NCBI RefSeq assembly: GCF_963678635.1
Contig: NC_087066.1
Location: 22,911,996-22,971,995, forward strand
Direction of reading: 5' to 3'
Length of the DNA stretch: 60,000 nt
Source of the DNA: Symsagittifera roscoffensis
Taxonomy: Eukaryota; Xenacoelomorpha; Acoela; Convolutidae
Shown piece by piece: positions 32,430 to 42,799 of the stretch. Made by a program: the position numbers and the translations under genes. The notes beneath the pieces are model-generated. The model had not been told where the DNA came from. It searched no databases and saw only the letters and a program-made list of their open reading frames with translations. Positions within the stretch are counted from its first letter, which is position 1. Every line of letters begins with the position of its first letter.

Positions 32430-33240
32430 AAAAGCCAATTCATCAAGCCATCCATCTTGCTGTCCATCCAACCAATTATCTATTCAGGTACCCAGTCAGC
32501 CAGCCATCTACCCATTGATCCAGCAAAGTGTTCATTCATCCAGCCATCCAGCCAATAAACCATCCCTCAACCATAATCCATTCATCAGTTCTTGGAGCCG
32601 TCATTTCATTCATCTATCCGTCCATCCATCTAGCTAGCAATCCATCAAGCCATACATTCAATTTTTGAGCAATCCAGTCATCCGTTCTTACAGTCAGCCC
32701 TTCATCCAGTCATCTATCTATCAAGCCATGAGTCATCCTTCCATCCATTGTTTATCAATCCAAGCATCTATACATCCAAGCATTTTCATCTAACCATGCA
32801 ACCAGCAATCCTTTAAGCCATGTTTCCATCTAGCCACCCATCCTCCATCCATGCAACAAGCTATACATCTATCTTTCCAGCCATCCATCTATTCAGCTAC
32901 CCATTGCTCCAACTAGCCATCCATCCGATTATTCAGCAGTCCTGTCCATCCTTCCGTCCTGCCATTCATCGTTCCATACAGCCATCCCTCCATCTAGCGA
33001 TCGATTCATACATTATCCAGCTATTCATCCATCTTTCAAGTCGTCCATCCAGCAGTCCATCCATTCATTCGGCCATTTCTTCATCCAGCCATCCATCCAA
33101 GGATCAGCCAACCTCCTATACATAGATCTAGCCAGCGCTCCCTTCGTCAATGAATCCATCGGCAATCAATCTAGCGATACATCCATCAGCTATCAATCCA
33201 GCGATACATCAGCGATCCATTCAATCGGCCAGCCATACTT
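32430..33240. repeat. Degenerate CCAT/ATCC microsatellite-like tract
   Basis: Long run of CCATCCAT and CAGCCATCCATC variants with interspersed changes. All three plus frames are open for long distances and give His/Pro/Ser/Ile repeats. Near 33150-33215 a higher-order unit appears (ATCAATCCAGCGATACATC). It directly follows the purine-rich tract, so base skew reverses sharply at about 32430. Confidence 0.88.
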
Positions 33241-33625
33241 TCAGCCATATGAATATGCGGATGCTGCAAACATCTAAGTTTGTCCCGGTTCACTTTGAGA
33301 TAAATGCTGTCATTTTTCAGGCGCAGCTTTTGCTACATTGGGCTGCGAGTATAATTCTAAAATTTCAAAGTTTTTCATGAAACAATTTTGTTTTCGGTTC
33401 TACCGGAATTTTTCCAAAATTTGTCGGCGAATTGGACGCTCGATAGTGTTTTTGAATTTTCATTAAATGCCGTTGATTGCGTTTTCCGCAAAAAGAACAT
33501 CATTCCAGACAACATGTTCTTTGTCTGTTTTGTTTTCAATTTTTTGTTGGTCATAGTGGCTTTCCTTTCCTGTCTAGCAGCATGCTATGCTTTTTAGGGT
33601 GATATTGCCAGTTCCGCTCAACCTC
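33241..33625. other. Stretch without a supported gene
   Basis: A 69-codon plus frame at 33388-33597 ends in a strongly hydrophobic stretch (FVCFVFNFLLVIVAFLSC) that could be a membrane segment. It has no recognisable family, no partner exon and lies beside repeats, so it is probably chance. Confidence 0.35.
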
Positions 33626-33629
33626 TGAG

Positions 33630-34560
33630 TCAAAATGTGGTTTTATTACCAGTTTCAGAGGTCGAGGGAACCAGGCTCCAATTGTTTAAGTTAGGAATGT
33701 AATGACCCAAGTGCTGAGGAGTACTCGAATGCGGAGCTAGTATGGAAACCGGGTGCAATGGTTGCGATGTCATGGATGGATGTGCTGGTCGGAGTGGCTG
33801 AGGGCTTGCATTGCTTTTGCTGCTCTTGACGGAATGAAAGTTGTTGCGGAATGGTGAGTGATAAGAAGTATCACAGATGTTGTCTTGAAGGTACTGTTGT
33901 TTTGTTACGTGTTGGGATGAGGAATGAGGTTTTTTCCTAAACAGTTGTGATAAGATGGACAGTTGCGGTAATTTGGAACTATAGACCAAATTCCTTACTA
34001 ATATTTTTACTAATATTGTAGATTTATTGTCGATGGCGACATTTATCCAATCTTTCGTTGTACCCGGAGAAACCGGGTGCTGCTTGATGGCTGAACGGTT
34101 TTGTTAATAGCAAGATCGGTATCTGATTCGTCGTCTCAACACTCATTCAATCGTTTTAGCCTTTCAAGTGCCATTTCTGTTTCGCCGACTTAATTTTTCT
34201 TTCTTGATGCTTGAAGTAATCAAATTGGTTCTCTCGTTCAAATTCCTCGCGGATTAAGTTTTTCTGCTACTGATCGAAAAAGGCTTCGAAGGATAGGATT
34301 TGTCAACCGCATAATCTAATTTGAAGCAGATTTTGCAGCTCCTAGAAACTTCTTGGTGTTTTCGAACTTTTCATCTTGGCCGGAAGTGATTTGTTTTCAA
34401 GATCTCCGAGCGCTTTGCTGGAGTCAACACTCAAGTCAATGAGGCAGCTTAGTTCATATTTTTTCCTGTAGCCTTTTGCAGCGCTGCCTTACATAATTTT
34501 TCAGCTTTTACTGCTCTTTTTTTTATTGAAGATAAATCTTCGGTTCTGATTCGCTGCCTG
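33630..34560 (-). pseudogene. Broken coding region of unknown function
   Basis: Minus-strand sequence changes between good frames several times. In order: TEDLSSIKKRAVKAEKLCKA (from about 34550), LIDLSVDSSKALGDLENKSL (about 34440), LIREEFERENQFDYFKHQE (about 34255), MALERLKRLNE (about 34180), ESDTDLAINKTVQPSSSTR (about 34125), then a 119-codon Ser/Pro/His/Gln-rich frame, 33989-33630. Stops (TAG near 34352, TGA near 34140) and at least three frameshifts break it. An acceptor-like TGTAAAATACAG precedes the first piece. The charged helical then Ser-rich layout suggests a nuclear or cytoskeletal protein or a Gag-like one; nothing is recognised. A multi-exon gene is less likely, because shifts occur without splice borders. 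Confidence 0.45.
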
Positions 34561-34610
34561 TATTTTACAGCGATTATGGAGTTAAAATTTTACGGAGTAA
34601 TTCTTAGATC

Positions 34611-35008
34611 GGCGCACAGACAATTCGGCCAAAGACAACTCAGCCAATATGAAATTCAGACAATTCAGCCAGAAATATACAGGCAATTCAGCCAAAGACA
34701 ATTCAGCCAATTTGAAATTCAGAAAATTCAGCCAAAAGTATACAGACAATTCAGCCAGCTTTACAAAACGCTAGATTCGGAAGAAAAAAATTGGAATTGG
34801 AGTTATTACTCGGTTTAAGGTCGCCGGTGGGCGCGCTACGCGCGCGTCGCCGCTACGCGGCGATAACCGGCTCTAAATTTCATATAGAGTCCTACCCTCT
34901 GTTGGCAAGCTCGCAACACGTTGGCGCGGCTGCGGCTGTCACTATTATTGGCTGAATTGTCTGCAAAATTTTGGCTGAATTTTGAATCGGCTGAATTGTC
35001 TGGACGCG
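34611..35008. mobile_element. MITE-like element with 8-bp target-site duplication
   Basis: Perfect direct repeats CTTAGATC lie at 34603-34610 and 35009-35016. The 398 bp between them begin GGCGCACAGACAATTCGGCC and end in a sequence whose reverse complement is CGCGTCCAGACAATTCAGCC, 16 of 20 bases matching. Inside, the left arm repeats CAATTCAGCCA-type units about every 60 bp; the right arm has GGCTGAATTGTCTG in inverse orientation. The centre contains GC-rich palindromes (GCGCGCTACGCGCGC and GCCGCTACGCGGC). There is no transposase frame, so it is non-autonomous. Eight-base duplications are usual for hAT and P elements, but the superfamily is not established. Confidence 0.75.
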
Positions 35009-35019
35009 CTTAGATCATA

Positions 35020-35400
35020 CCGTAAACTTAATAAGGAGCAAATCAAACTCAAAACGAATGCATTTTGGCGGTAAACGAATAATTATTTTACATGCTTACG
35101 AAATGCTTCTTCGTTTGATAAAAACAGGTTTGCGATAATAGATATTCGAAAATGGTTTAATAAAAACAGCTATTATGAAAGTCTATAGGATTTGCTTTTT
35201 TTGAGACGCTCTTTGGAAAATTTTATCTCCTTTTGCAAAAAGTTTAGTTTTTTTTCTCAAAAGCCTAATGATTTTCAAAAACAGGGTATCCGCCTTCATT
35301 CTTGTGTGCGTGCATTTTCACCTGGTCTCTTTTTGATTTCCCTTTTGTCTACACCCTTCGAAAGAGTCTGTGCGGGAAGTATTTGAACGTTATGTTTGAT
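35020..35400. other. AT-rich stretch, no gene seen
   Basis: Only short frames. A 64-codon plus frame at 35192-35386 is Phe/Leu/Ser-rich and looks like translated AT-rich DNA. Confidence 0.45.
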
Positions 35401-36290
35401 TTTGTTTTCTCAAAAATTAATCTACCAAATCTCAGATTTTGGTTTCAATCAATAGATAGGACTTGAAAAGCTTCCCTGCAGAAGCGGTTATGCCAGGATT
35501 TTTTACACAAAAAGTTATCGTCCCCGGAAAAGTCAATATTTTTGAGCATTTTTAATACAATTTATGAATATTATCAAAATTAACCTCTCATATCTGAAGT
35601 TTTGGGTTCAATCCAAAGAACGGGTTGTGGGAAGCTCTAATTTACTTTTTCGCAGTTTTAGTTTTTTTAAATTCAGTTCAATTTTTTTTTGTTAAAAGGG
35701 AGGTAAACTCCAATATTGAACACTGAAAGCATAAAAGTCACAAAGAACTTGATCGACTACTAATTACGAAAGTGGAATTTAATTTTCAGATTTCCCATTG
35801 GAATATAAATTTACCAATTTAAAAAGTTTTTTTTTGTAAGTTTTGTGACTTTACTCGAAGATTGCCGTGCCAATTCTCAGGTTAAGCGTTCAATCGAGAA
35901 AGCCGGTTTTGGGAACCTTCTCTACTTTACCTTCGAAGACTTGCTTTTAGCAGAAAAAAATTACGGATTTCGGAAATCCAAGTTTTTGAATTTTGACCGT
36001 TTTTTAGAAACTTTTTGAATTTTCTCAAAAACTACGCTACTAAATCTGAGATAAAAATTTCAATCGAAAGAAGTGGTTGCGAGAATTTTTCGTGCAGAAG
36101 CGACTACTCAATAAGTTTTTGTAAGAGATGTAAGGTTTTTGGGAAAGCAAAATTTTCTTTCTTCTCACTTGTTTTAGTAGAGAAAAAACTAAGGTTTTGC
36201 GTCAAAGTCCAATTTTTGAAAATAACTTTTTCGTCCCGCATCAGTATTACAAATTCTAAAAGTATCAAATAGTACCGCCAGCTCTAGCTG
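35400..36290. repeat. Diverged repeat units in the MTCH2 intron
   Basis: A block with CTCAAAAA-TAC, AAATCTGAGAT, TTCAATC-AAAG, GGTTGTGGGAAGCTTC-like landmarks recurs near 35410, 35575, 35865 and 36025, and once more near 50255-50330 in the kinase intron. Spacing is irregular. The segment 35690-35800 (AAAGGGAGGTAAACTCCA, then GATCGA-TACTAATT) resembles 46970-47060. These are old dispersed-repeat copies. Confidence 0.55.
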
Positions 36291-36394
36291 AGCTTTAGTT
36301 TTCCTTCATCTAGACATGCAAAAATTTTGGTTCAACTTGTTTTTCAACATTTTTTATTTTTTCGACATGCTTTTTTTATGATATTGCTGTATGT

Positions 36395-36450
36395 ATCGCA
36401 AGTGGTGTGAAGCTCCGCTTCGCCTCTGTGTTTAAGTTCATTTTTTGTTT
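36395..36450. repeat. Dispersed hairpin motif
   Basis: GCAAGTGGTGTGAAGCTCCG followed by CTTCGCCTCTGTGTTTAA. The core AAGCTCCGCTT can form a small hairpin. Close relatives occur near 42188, 49990 and 50775, and the hairpin core also marks each unit of the 42.8-47.85 kb array. Confidence 0.6.
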
Positions 36451-36782
36451 ACAATTAGTGTTTACACTTCTTACACACACAATTTTTTTAAACTGGGAGG
36501 GGGCGGGAGGGGAGAAGCCGCGGTTTTTTCTATCGTTTTTTTGGCAAGAATTCTCTAAACTGATCAATAGAGAGCCTTCTTTTATATCAGTTTCCTATAT
36601 TGTCACTATGAGCGCAATAATAATCGGCCAATCTGAAAAATTGCCCTTAATTAGCAAAATGACCTTTGATTGATGTACGGGAGGAGATAGTTCTCCTGGT
36701 CCTATTTACGCTTGCTAGCGTTAGTGTATTATAATCTTTCAGGCCAGCGTTGGTCATTTGTAAATCCCGTTGACTTGTTTAG

Positions 36783-37200
36783 GGTTAACATTCTGGGAGG
36801 ACTGCGACACATTGCCAAAGTAGAGGGCTTGTCTGGTTTTTACAAAGGAGTAGTCCCGCTGATAATAACAGATCTTCTAAAAATTCTGCTCACTCGAGTT
36901 CTGTTTGAAGCTACTCTGAAATTCACCAAGAAGTACCGCGATTTGAGGAACAAGGACAGCAGTCGCAGGTCGAAAAGAGAAACAAGAAGTCTAAATCAGT
37001 TCGAGAACCTGTTTACCATTTTTGTCAGCTTCATGTTTCACCCCTTGTCCCTTGTGACTCTGCTGATGAATATGAATTGCAGTGAAGTGACACCATTTGT
37101 GAGGTACAGAAATGTGATGCACTGTCTCCGTCATTTATACTCCACTTCGTCTCTATATCGAGGATTTATGAATGTTTTCCCATTCTATATACCTGTCTAA
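36783..37200 (+). CDS. MTCH2: MTCH2-family mitochondrial carrier homolog, last exon
   Basis: Completes the protein begun by either first exon: the split codon CG|G gives Arg151, then residues 152-289 and a TAA at 37198-37200. The stretch GLSGFYKGVVPLIITDLLK aligns with the segment after the second carrier repeat of MTCH2. HPLSLVTLLMNMNC (about 237-250) matches its third degenerate repeat. The total of 289 residues is close to human MTCH2 (about 300). A Lys/Arg/Ser-rich insert lies at about 200-220. The acceptor is TTGACTTGTTTAG. A possible polyadenylation signal ATTAAA is at 37357 and an AATAAA at 37746. An upstream in-frame extension to 36712 is intronic in this model. Confidence 0.75.
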
Positions 37201-37862
37201 GTCTGCCCCCTGAAAAGTACCAAATTCGTCCTAGATGCTTTTCCTTTTTTAAAAACCAGACAATATTTGCGGCCAAATCATTAAATTGGACGAATTGGTA
37301 TCTACTAGGTCAGAAGATAAATATACAGATGGTGTTACATAGTTAGTTTTTCGTGAATTAAAGAATGAGTTTGATATAGAGTTAAGCATTTTGATCAAAT
37401 TGAATTGAACTAAAATGAGAATTTAGCCCTCGGAGTTTAGTATTTACGAATTGGTTCTGCTGAGATTATTGTTTTTTCCTCGTTAACTGCTGAGTATTTA
37501 ATCAAAGAGGCAAGCGGTCATGCCGCTTTGCGAGCTGGGTGAAAATTTACTCTAATTTGGAGCAGAAACAATTTGCCCTGAGCGTTTCAAACTTCACTTC
37601 TTTCAACCCGTTCATTCCTTTCCTCTTTCTTATCAAATGCGTTCTTACTTATCCCATTGCTCCGATCTCTTCCTGTTACTCCGAGCTGCGAATTGTTAAT
37701 TTTTCCCGGGGCTCATGTAAACAACTTAAAGTATCCTTAGTAAACAATAAATGTTTGCGTGAGAAACAACACCAAGTCAATTTTGTGTAAATTTTAGAAA
37801 AAATACCAATTTCAGCTCTCTCAAATTACCTCAAAAGAGTTAGTGTTACAACCATTTTTGGA
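37201..37862. other. 3' flank of the MTCH2-family gene
   Basis: Likely contains the 3' untranslated region, with ATTAAA at 37357-37362 and AATAAA at 37746-37751 as candidate signals. An 83-codon frame at 37539-37790 has no recognisable content. Confidence 0.4.
37746..37751 (+). terminator. Candidate polyadenylation signal AATAAA
   Basis: Canonical hexamer about 550 bases after the MTCH2-family stop codon. The nearer ATTAAA at 37357 is the alternative. Which one is used cannot be told from sequence. Confidence 0.35.
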
Positions 37863-38972
37863 TTTGAAGAGCACAAATTGATTTGGTGCTGCTTGATTTA
37901 ACTCAAAGGGTAAGAAGCTTTTTGTATGTTTTCGTTGGACCATTTTTTACAAGTTCGTTCAGTTTATCTCCAATCTTTTCCATCAGTTTATTTTGTGAAC
38001 ACAATCGTCAAGTAGATTACGGTAAAGGGGTTCATTTTCCGGTCTTTTCTTTTTTCAGTCTACAAATCTAACCAGCAACCAAATCAATGAGACCATTTTT
38101 ACCCTTCCTGTTTTCATTGTCGCGATAATTCGTTGCCTTGGGGACCCCAATTTTTCCTTCTTTTTATTAGTTCCCGTCTGTCTGCTAACGCCTTTCCAAT
38201 ATTATTGTGCGACAACGAGAAAATTGGTCATTGTTCCCCGAAGTATCATTTCTTTTTATTAAAAACATTTATCTGATTCCATTATCATCGCTCATCATTA
38301 TCAGCTTTTTCGTAAGGCTTTTTTACTTTGTCTTTTTTTCGTTCAGGTTGCATGTACACTTGCCAATAGACATTCTTTTGCATTGGAAACTATTTTTGAG
38401 TAGAACTATGATAAAAGTTATAATACCGAGGCATTTAATGTTAAACGTGGTGTTAAGGCAGGTTTGAGAGACATTTTAAAGCCAGAATTTGAAATTTCCT
38501 TAAATTGTTACTTTTTATCGATTTCAAATTTGAGTAGCGGTAAGCGCCAATCTGCGCGTGCTATACCGCTCGTGCTCAATGTAGTTGAAGACGAGGAAAA
38601 TGTTCGCTACGACCTAATTCATGTTTGCTTTCTAATTTTTCTAAAATGGTACAGCTTTTTAGCAGATCGACGTTTTGCATAAAAAGTGAAATAAGGATCT
38701 TTCAGTTGGTTAACTTGCCGATAATCAAATCGAAGCATAGATTTTTTCGCAATTTTTTTTTGAAATTGCTATTAAGCATGGTTCTAGGCTTTTTTCCCCG
38801 CTGAAATTTTGTTCAGAGAATTAGCACGTGAGAATGTTACGCGTGTTACAGTTTGCTATATAGTAAAATCAAATTCAATGACTCATTTGTCCCACAGGTG
38901 CTATTGGTTGGGACGACAAGTGCCTAGGGTTTGAGTGTGCTCGGGACAAATTTTTTAAAGAGCACAAATTGG
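37863..38972. repeat. 1.11-kb tandem repeat, unit 1
   Basis: First of three head-to-tail units. TTTGAAGAGCACAAATTGAT recurs at 38973 and 40086. The unit contains conserved plus frames, including 38464-38682 (LKPEFEISLNCYFLSISNLS, then a charged stretch VVEDEENVRYDLIH). It has the most differences of the three (for example GTAAGAAG versus GTAAGCAG), so it split off first. Confidence 0.92.
38464..38682 (+). other. Small conserved frame inside the 1.11-kb repeat
   Basis: 72 codons, starting at a TTG with no ATG in place. The encoded stretch SSGKRQSARAIPLVLNVVED followed by EENVRYDLIHV is more protein-like than its surroundings. It is preserved in unit 2 and truncated in unit 3. It could be an exon fragment captured in the repeat or chance; no family is recognised. 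Confidence 0.25.
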
Positions 38973-40085
38973 TTTGAAGAGCACAAATTGATTTGGTGCT
39001 GCTTGATTTAACTCAAAGGGTAAGCAGCTTTTTGTATGTTTTCGTTGGACCATTTTTTACAAGTTTGTTCAGTTTATCTCCAATCTTTTCCATCAGTTTA
39101 TTTTGTGAACACAATCGTCAAGTAGATTACGGTAAAGGGGTTCATTTTCCGGTCTTTTCTTTTTTCAGTCTAAAAATCTAACCAGCAACCAGATCAATGA
39201 GACTATTTTTACCCTTCCTGTTTTCATTGTCGCGATAATTCGTTGCCTTGGGGACCCCAATTTTTCCTTCTTTTTATTAGTTCCCGTCTGTCTGCTAACG
39301 CCTTTCTAATATTATTGTGCGACAACGAGAAAATTGGTCATTGTTCCCCGAAGTATCATTTCTTTTTATCAAAAACATTTATCTGATTCCATTATCATCG
39401 CTCATCATTATCATCAGCTTTTTCGTAAGGCTTTTTTACTTTGTCTTTTTTTCGTTCAGGTTGCATGTACACTTGCCAAGAGACATTCTTTTGCATTGGA
39501 AACTATTTTTGAGTAGAACTATGATAAAAGTTATAATACCGAGGCATTTAATGTTAAACGTGGTGTTAAGGCAGGTTTGAGAGACATTTTAAAGCCAGAA
39601 TTTGAAATTTCCTTAAATTGTTACTTTTTATCGATTTCAAATTTGAGTAGCGGTAAGCGCCAATCTGCGCGTGCTATACCGCTCGTGCTCAATGTAGTTG
39701 AAGACGAGGAAAATGTTCGCTACGACCTAATTCATGTTTGCTTTCTAATTTTTCTAAAATGGTACAGCTTTTTAGCAGATCGACGTTTTGCATAAAAAGT
39801 GAAATAAGGATCTTTCAGTTGGTTAACTTGCCGATAATCAAATCGAAGCATAGATTTTTTCGCAATTTTTTTTTGAAATTGCTATTAAGCATGGTTCTAG
39901 GCTTTTTTCCCCGCTGAAATTTTGTTCAGAGAATTAGCACGTGAGAATGTTACGCGTGTTACAGTTTGCTATATAGTAAAATCAAATTCAATGACTCATT
40001 TGTCCCACAGGTGCTATTGGTTGGGACGACAAGTGCCTAGGGTTTGAGTGTGCTCGGGACAAATTTTTTAAAGAGCACAAATTGG
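38973..40085. repeat. 1.11-kb tandem repeat, unit 2
   Basis: 1,113 bp; it has an extra ATC in the TTATCATCAGC stretch relative to unit 1. Keeps the 72-codon frame at 39577-39795 intact with the same encoded residues as unit 1. Confidence 0.92.
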
Positions 40086-41182
40086 TTTGAAGAGCACAAA
40101 TTGATTTGGTGCTGCTTGATTTAACTCAAAGGGTAAGCAGCTTTTTGTATGTTTTCGTTGGACCATTTTTTACAAGTTTGTTCAGTTTATCTCCAATCTT
40201 TTCCATCAGTTTATTTTGTGAACACAATCGTCAAGTAGATTACGGTAAAGGGGTTCATTTTCCGGTCTTTTCTTTTTTCAGTCTAAAAATCTAACCAGCA
40301 ACCAGATCAATGAGACTATTTTTACCCTTCCTGTTTTCATTGTCGCGATAATTCGTTGCCTTGGGGACCCCAATTTTTCCTTCTTTTTATTAGTTCCCGT
40401 CTGTCTGCTAACGCCTTTCTAATATTATTGTGCGACAACGAGAAAATTGGTCATTGTTCCCCGAAGTATCATTTCTTTTTATCAAAAACATTTATCTGAT
40501 TCCATTATCATCGCTCATCATTATCATCAGCTTTTTCGTAAGGCTTTTTTACTTTGTCTTTTTTTCGTTCAGGTTGCATGTACACTTGCCAAGAGACATT
40601 CTTTTGCATTGGAAACTATTTTTAAGTAGAACTATGATAAAAGTTATAATACCGAGGCATTTAATGTTAAACGTGGTGTTAAGGCAGGTTTGAGAGACAT
40701 TTTAAAGCCAGAATTTGAAATTTCCTTAAATTGTTACTTTTTATCGATTTCAAATTTGAGTAGCGGTAAACGCCAATCTGCGCGTGCTATACCGCTCGTG
40801 CTCAATGTAGTTGAAGACGAGGAAAATGTTCGCTACGATCTAATCCATATTTGCTTTCTAATTTTTTAAAAATGGTACAGCTTTTTAGCAGATCGACGTT
40901 TTGCATAAAAAGTGAAATAAGGATCTTTCAGTTGGTTAACTTGCCGATAATCAAATCGAAGCATAGATTTTTTCGCAATTTTTTTTTTGAAATTGCTATT
41001 AAGCATGGTTCTAGGCTTTTTTCCCGCTGAAATTTTGTTCAGAGAATTAGCACGTGAGAATGTTACGCGTGTTACAGTTTGCTGTATAGTAAAATCAAAT
41101 TCAATTACTCATTTGTCCCACGCTATTGGTTGGGACGACAAGTGCCTAGGGTTTGAGTGTGCTCGGGACAAATTTTTTAAAG
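40086..41182. repeat. 1.11-kb tandem repeat, unit 3
   Basis: Closest to unit 2. In this unit the 72-codon frame is cut by a TAA near 40866 (AATTTTTTAAAAATGG in place of AATTTTTCTAAAATGG), and a 4-bp loss near 41122 removes part of CCCACAGGTGC. It then leaves the repeat into ATGATTGTTTC. Confidence 0.9.
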
Positions 41183-42540
41183 ATGATTGTTTCTGCTTAT
41201 TTTTTTGGCTTAGTTCCGCCGTGCAGGCTTTTTCAAAAGGCACAGCTTTTTAATAGGCTTCAAAATGCCATTTTTAACTTTCTTAATGGTGCAAGTAATT
41301 GAGTACCATTAGTTTCAGCCATTTTTATTAACCTTTTTTTTTCGATTGATCTGCAGCTAGTCGTAGAATATCAGTACTAGTGTGTTTTGGTCTGTTTGTT
41401 TTTCAGCTTCGAGTTAATCGGCGTTGTTTCCAAGATCGAGTTTTTCCACGTGCTCATTTTAATCCGGCTAAAATATTTTATTAAGGTTTTAATCAGTTGT
41501 ATTCGTAAATGAACCTATTTCTGTCAAATTCAGTCAGCTTAGTTTCTTGTCAATTTTCACTCTCTAGCGGTACTCTGTTCCAAAAGTCCTGGATTTGAAT
41601 CTGACCAGGAGCTGTTTTTTTTAAACATGAAATATTCTGTTCAAAACAAAATTGACCAATTTTTGTCTCCTTATCTTTTGTTGGCTTAGTTGTCAGATCT
41701 TGGAATCGTTTTTTTGCTGCGCGCATTTTTCTCAAATGTTACTATTAATGTATGATTTACTCATGCAATTTCTAATTTTACTTTACCTTGACTTTGTTTT
41801 TCCCTTTTTTGTTTTGCCTAAAAATTATATTCGCTCCAAATTATTTCGGTCTATTTTTTATCGGCTTCGTCACCAATCCGGTTTCTTGAAATTTCCTTTA
41901 TTAAAATATTTTTTGTTAGCGTAATAAGATTGGCTTGTTTTATGCATCGTATGATTCTCGAAAAAAAAGTTTTTAGCTTTTGTGTGCCTATATGAGTTAT
42001 GAGGGTAAAGGGGATGTAAAACGTTAATTTTTTTAAATTAAAACAAATTCGTTTGGAAGAAATTGCTCTGGTGTTTTCGGCTTTGTCACCGCTTGCTTAA
42101 TTTTGTTTCGATGCTAATTTTGCATTCTTTTGTTGGACATGTTTTTTTTCACTACAATCTTCAGTAATCTGGTAAATCTAATTGAATCGCAAGTGGTGAC
42201 AAGCTCAACTTCGTCTCTGTGGATAAAAATTCATTTTGATTGAGAAAATTTTGTCCCAGACGTTTGGGACAAATTTTGCTGGCCGATAGATGTTGGGCAA
42301 GATTTTTTGTCGATACTTTTTTGAAATATTGATTTTTGCTAAGTTTTTTTGTCAGAATATTTTGATTTGTGTTGAATACAGTTTCAATTGCATGTTGATA
42401 CGGTATCGTTGTGAAAACAACAAAGAGTTCTATAAAATAAAATTGATGAGTGATTTTTTGGTGCAAAATTTTAAACTGCTGCGTTTTTTTTTCTCGTTTT
42501 GTTTCTAGAATTGATTGACCTACAACTTCAACACTCGACA
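41183..42540. other. AT-rich stretch with dispersed-repeat fragments
   Basis: Contains GGATTTGAATCTGACCAGG near 41591, similar to 23988 and 29371, and the hairpin motif GCAAGTGGTGACAAGCTCAA near 42189. Short frames on both strands are not protein-like. No gene seen. Confidence 0.45.
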
Positions 42541-42553
42541 CAAAGTTTCTTCA

Positions 42554-42620
42554 AACAGTTTTTGTAAGGAGAATACTAGCTACAGTTTTTGTAAGGAGAA
42601 TACTAGCTACAGTTTTTCTA
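42554..42620. repeat. 27-bp tandem repeat, 2.3 units
   Basis: CAGTTTTTGTAAGGAGAATA plus CTAGCTA occurs twice in tandem and begins a third time (CAGTTTTTCTAG). Confidence 0.85.
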
Positions 42621-42799
42621 GTACTGTCCGAAAGCAAGTTTCTATGTGATTAATTTTTCAATACACTTTAGATAGTTTTTCTATGTCAAAAGTTAACGCA
42701 ATATACATTATGTTAATAAATGGTGTTTCATTTTTAAGTTTAATTTCTTCTTCAATTTTCGAAATGTATCAACTTAATTGTAGTTAATTTGTATCGGAG

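Larger units (their letters stand above)
23719..36782 (+). other. Long intron of the MTCH2-family gene
   Basis: Donor GTTAGC at 23719 (copy A) or 29102 (copy B); acceptor TTGACTTGTTTAG ending at 36782. The intron is about 13.1 kb from exon copy A or 7.7 kb from copy B. It contains the second exon copy, element-derived sequence, satellite-like arrays and an inverted-repeat element. An alternative acceptor (ATCTTTCAG, ending 36742) would open the upstream part of the frame but breaks phase with exon 1. Confidence 0.6.

Noticed and set aside
31621-32467. Long open frames on both strands, including 230 codons on the minus strand
   Set aside because: They lie in a purine-rich low-complexity tract whose skew removes stop codons. 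The products are monotonous Leu/Pro/Ser/Ala/Cys or Gly/Lys/Arg strings and several frames are open at once.
32401-33380. His/Pro/Ser/Ile-rich open frames
   Set aside because: They are translations of the degenerate CCAT tract; all plus frames are open and no splice or start context supports a gene.
36712-36782. In-frame extension of the last MTCH2-family exon from the acceptor ATCTTTCAG at 36742
   Set aside because: It would need a phase-1 donor; the exon 1 donor is phase 2, and only the acceptor ending at 36782 keeps the frame and the MTCH2-like sequence.
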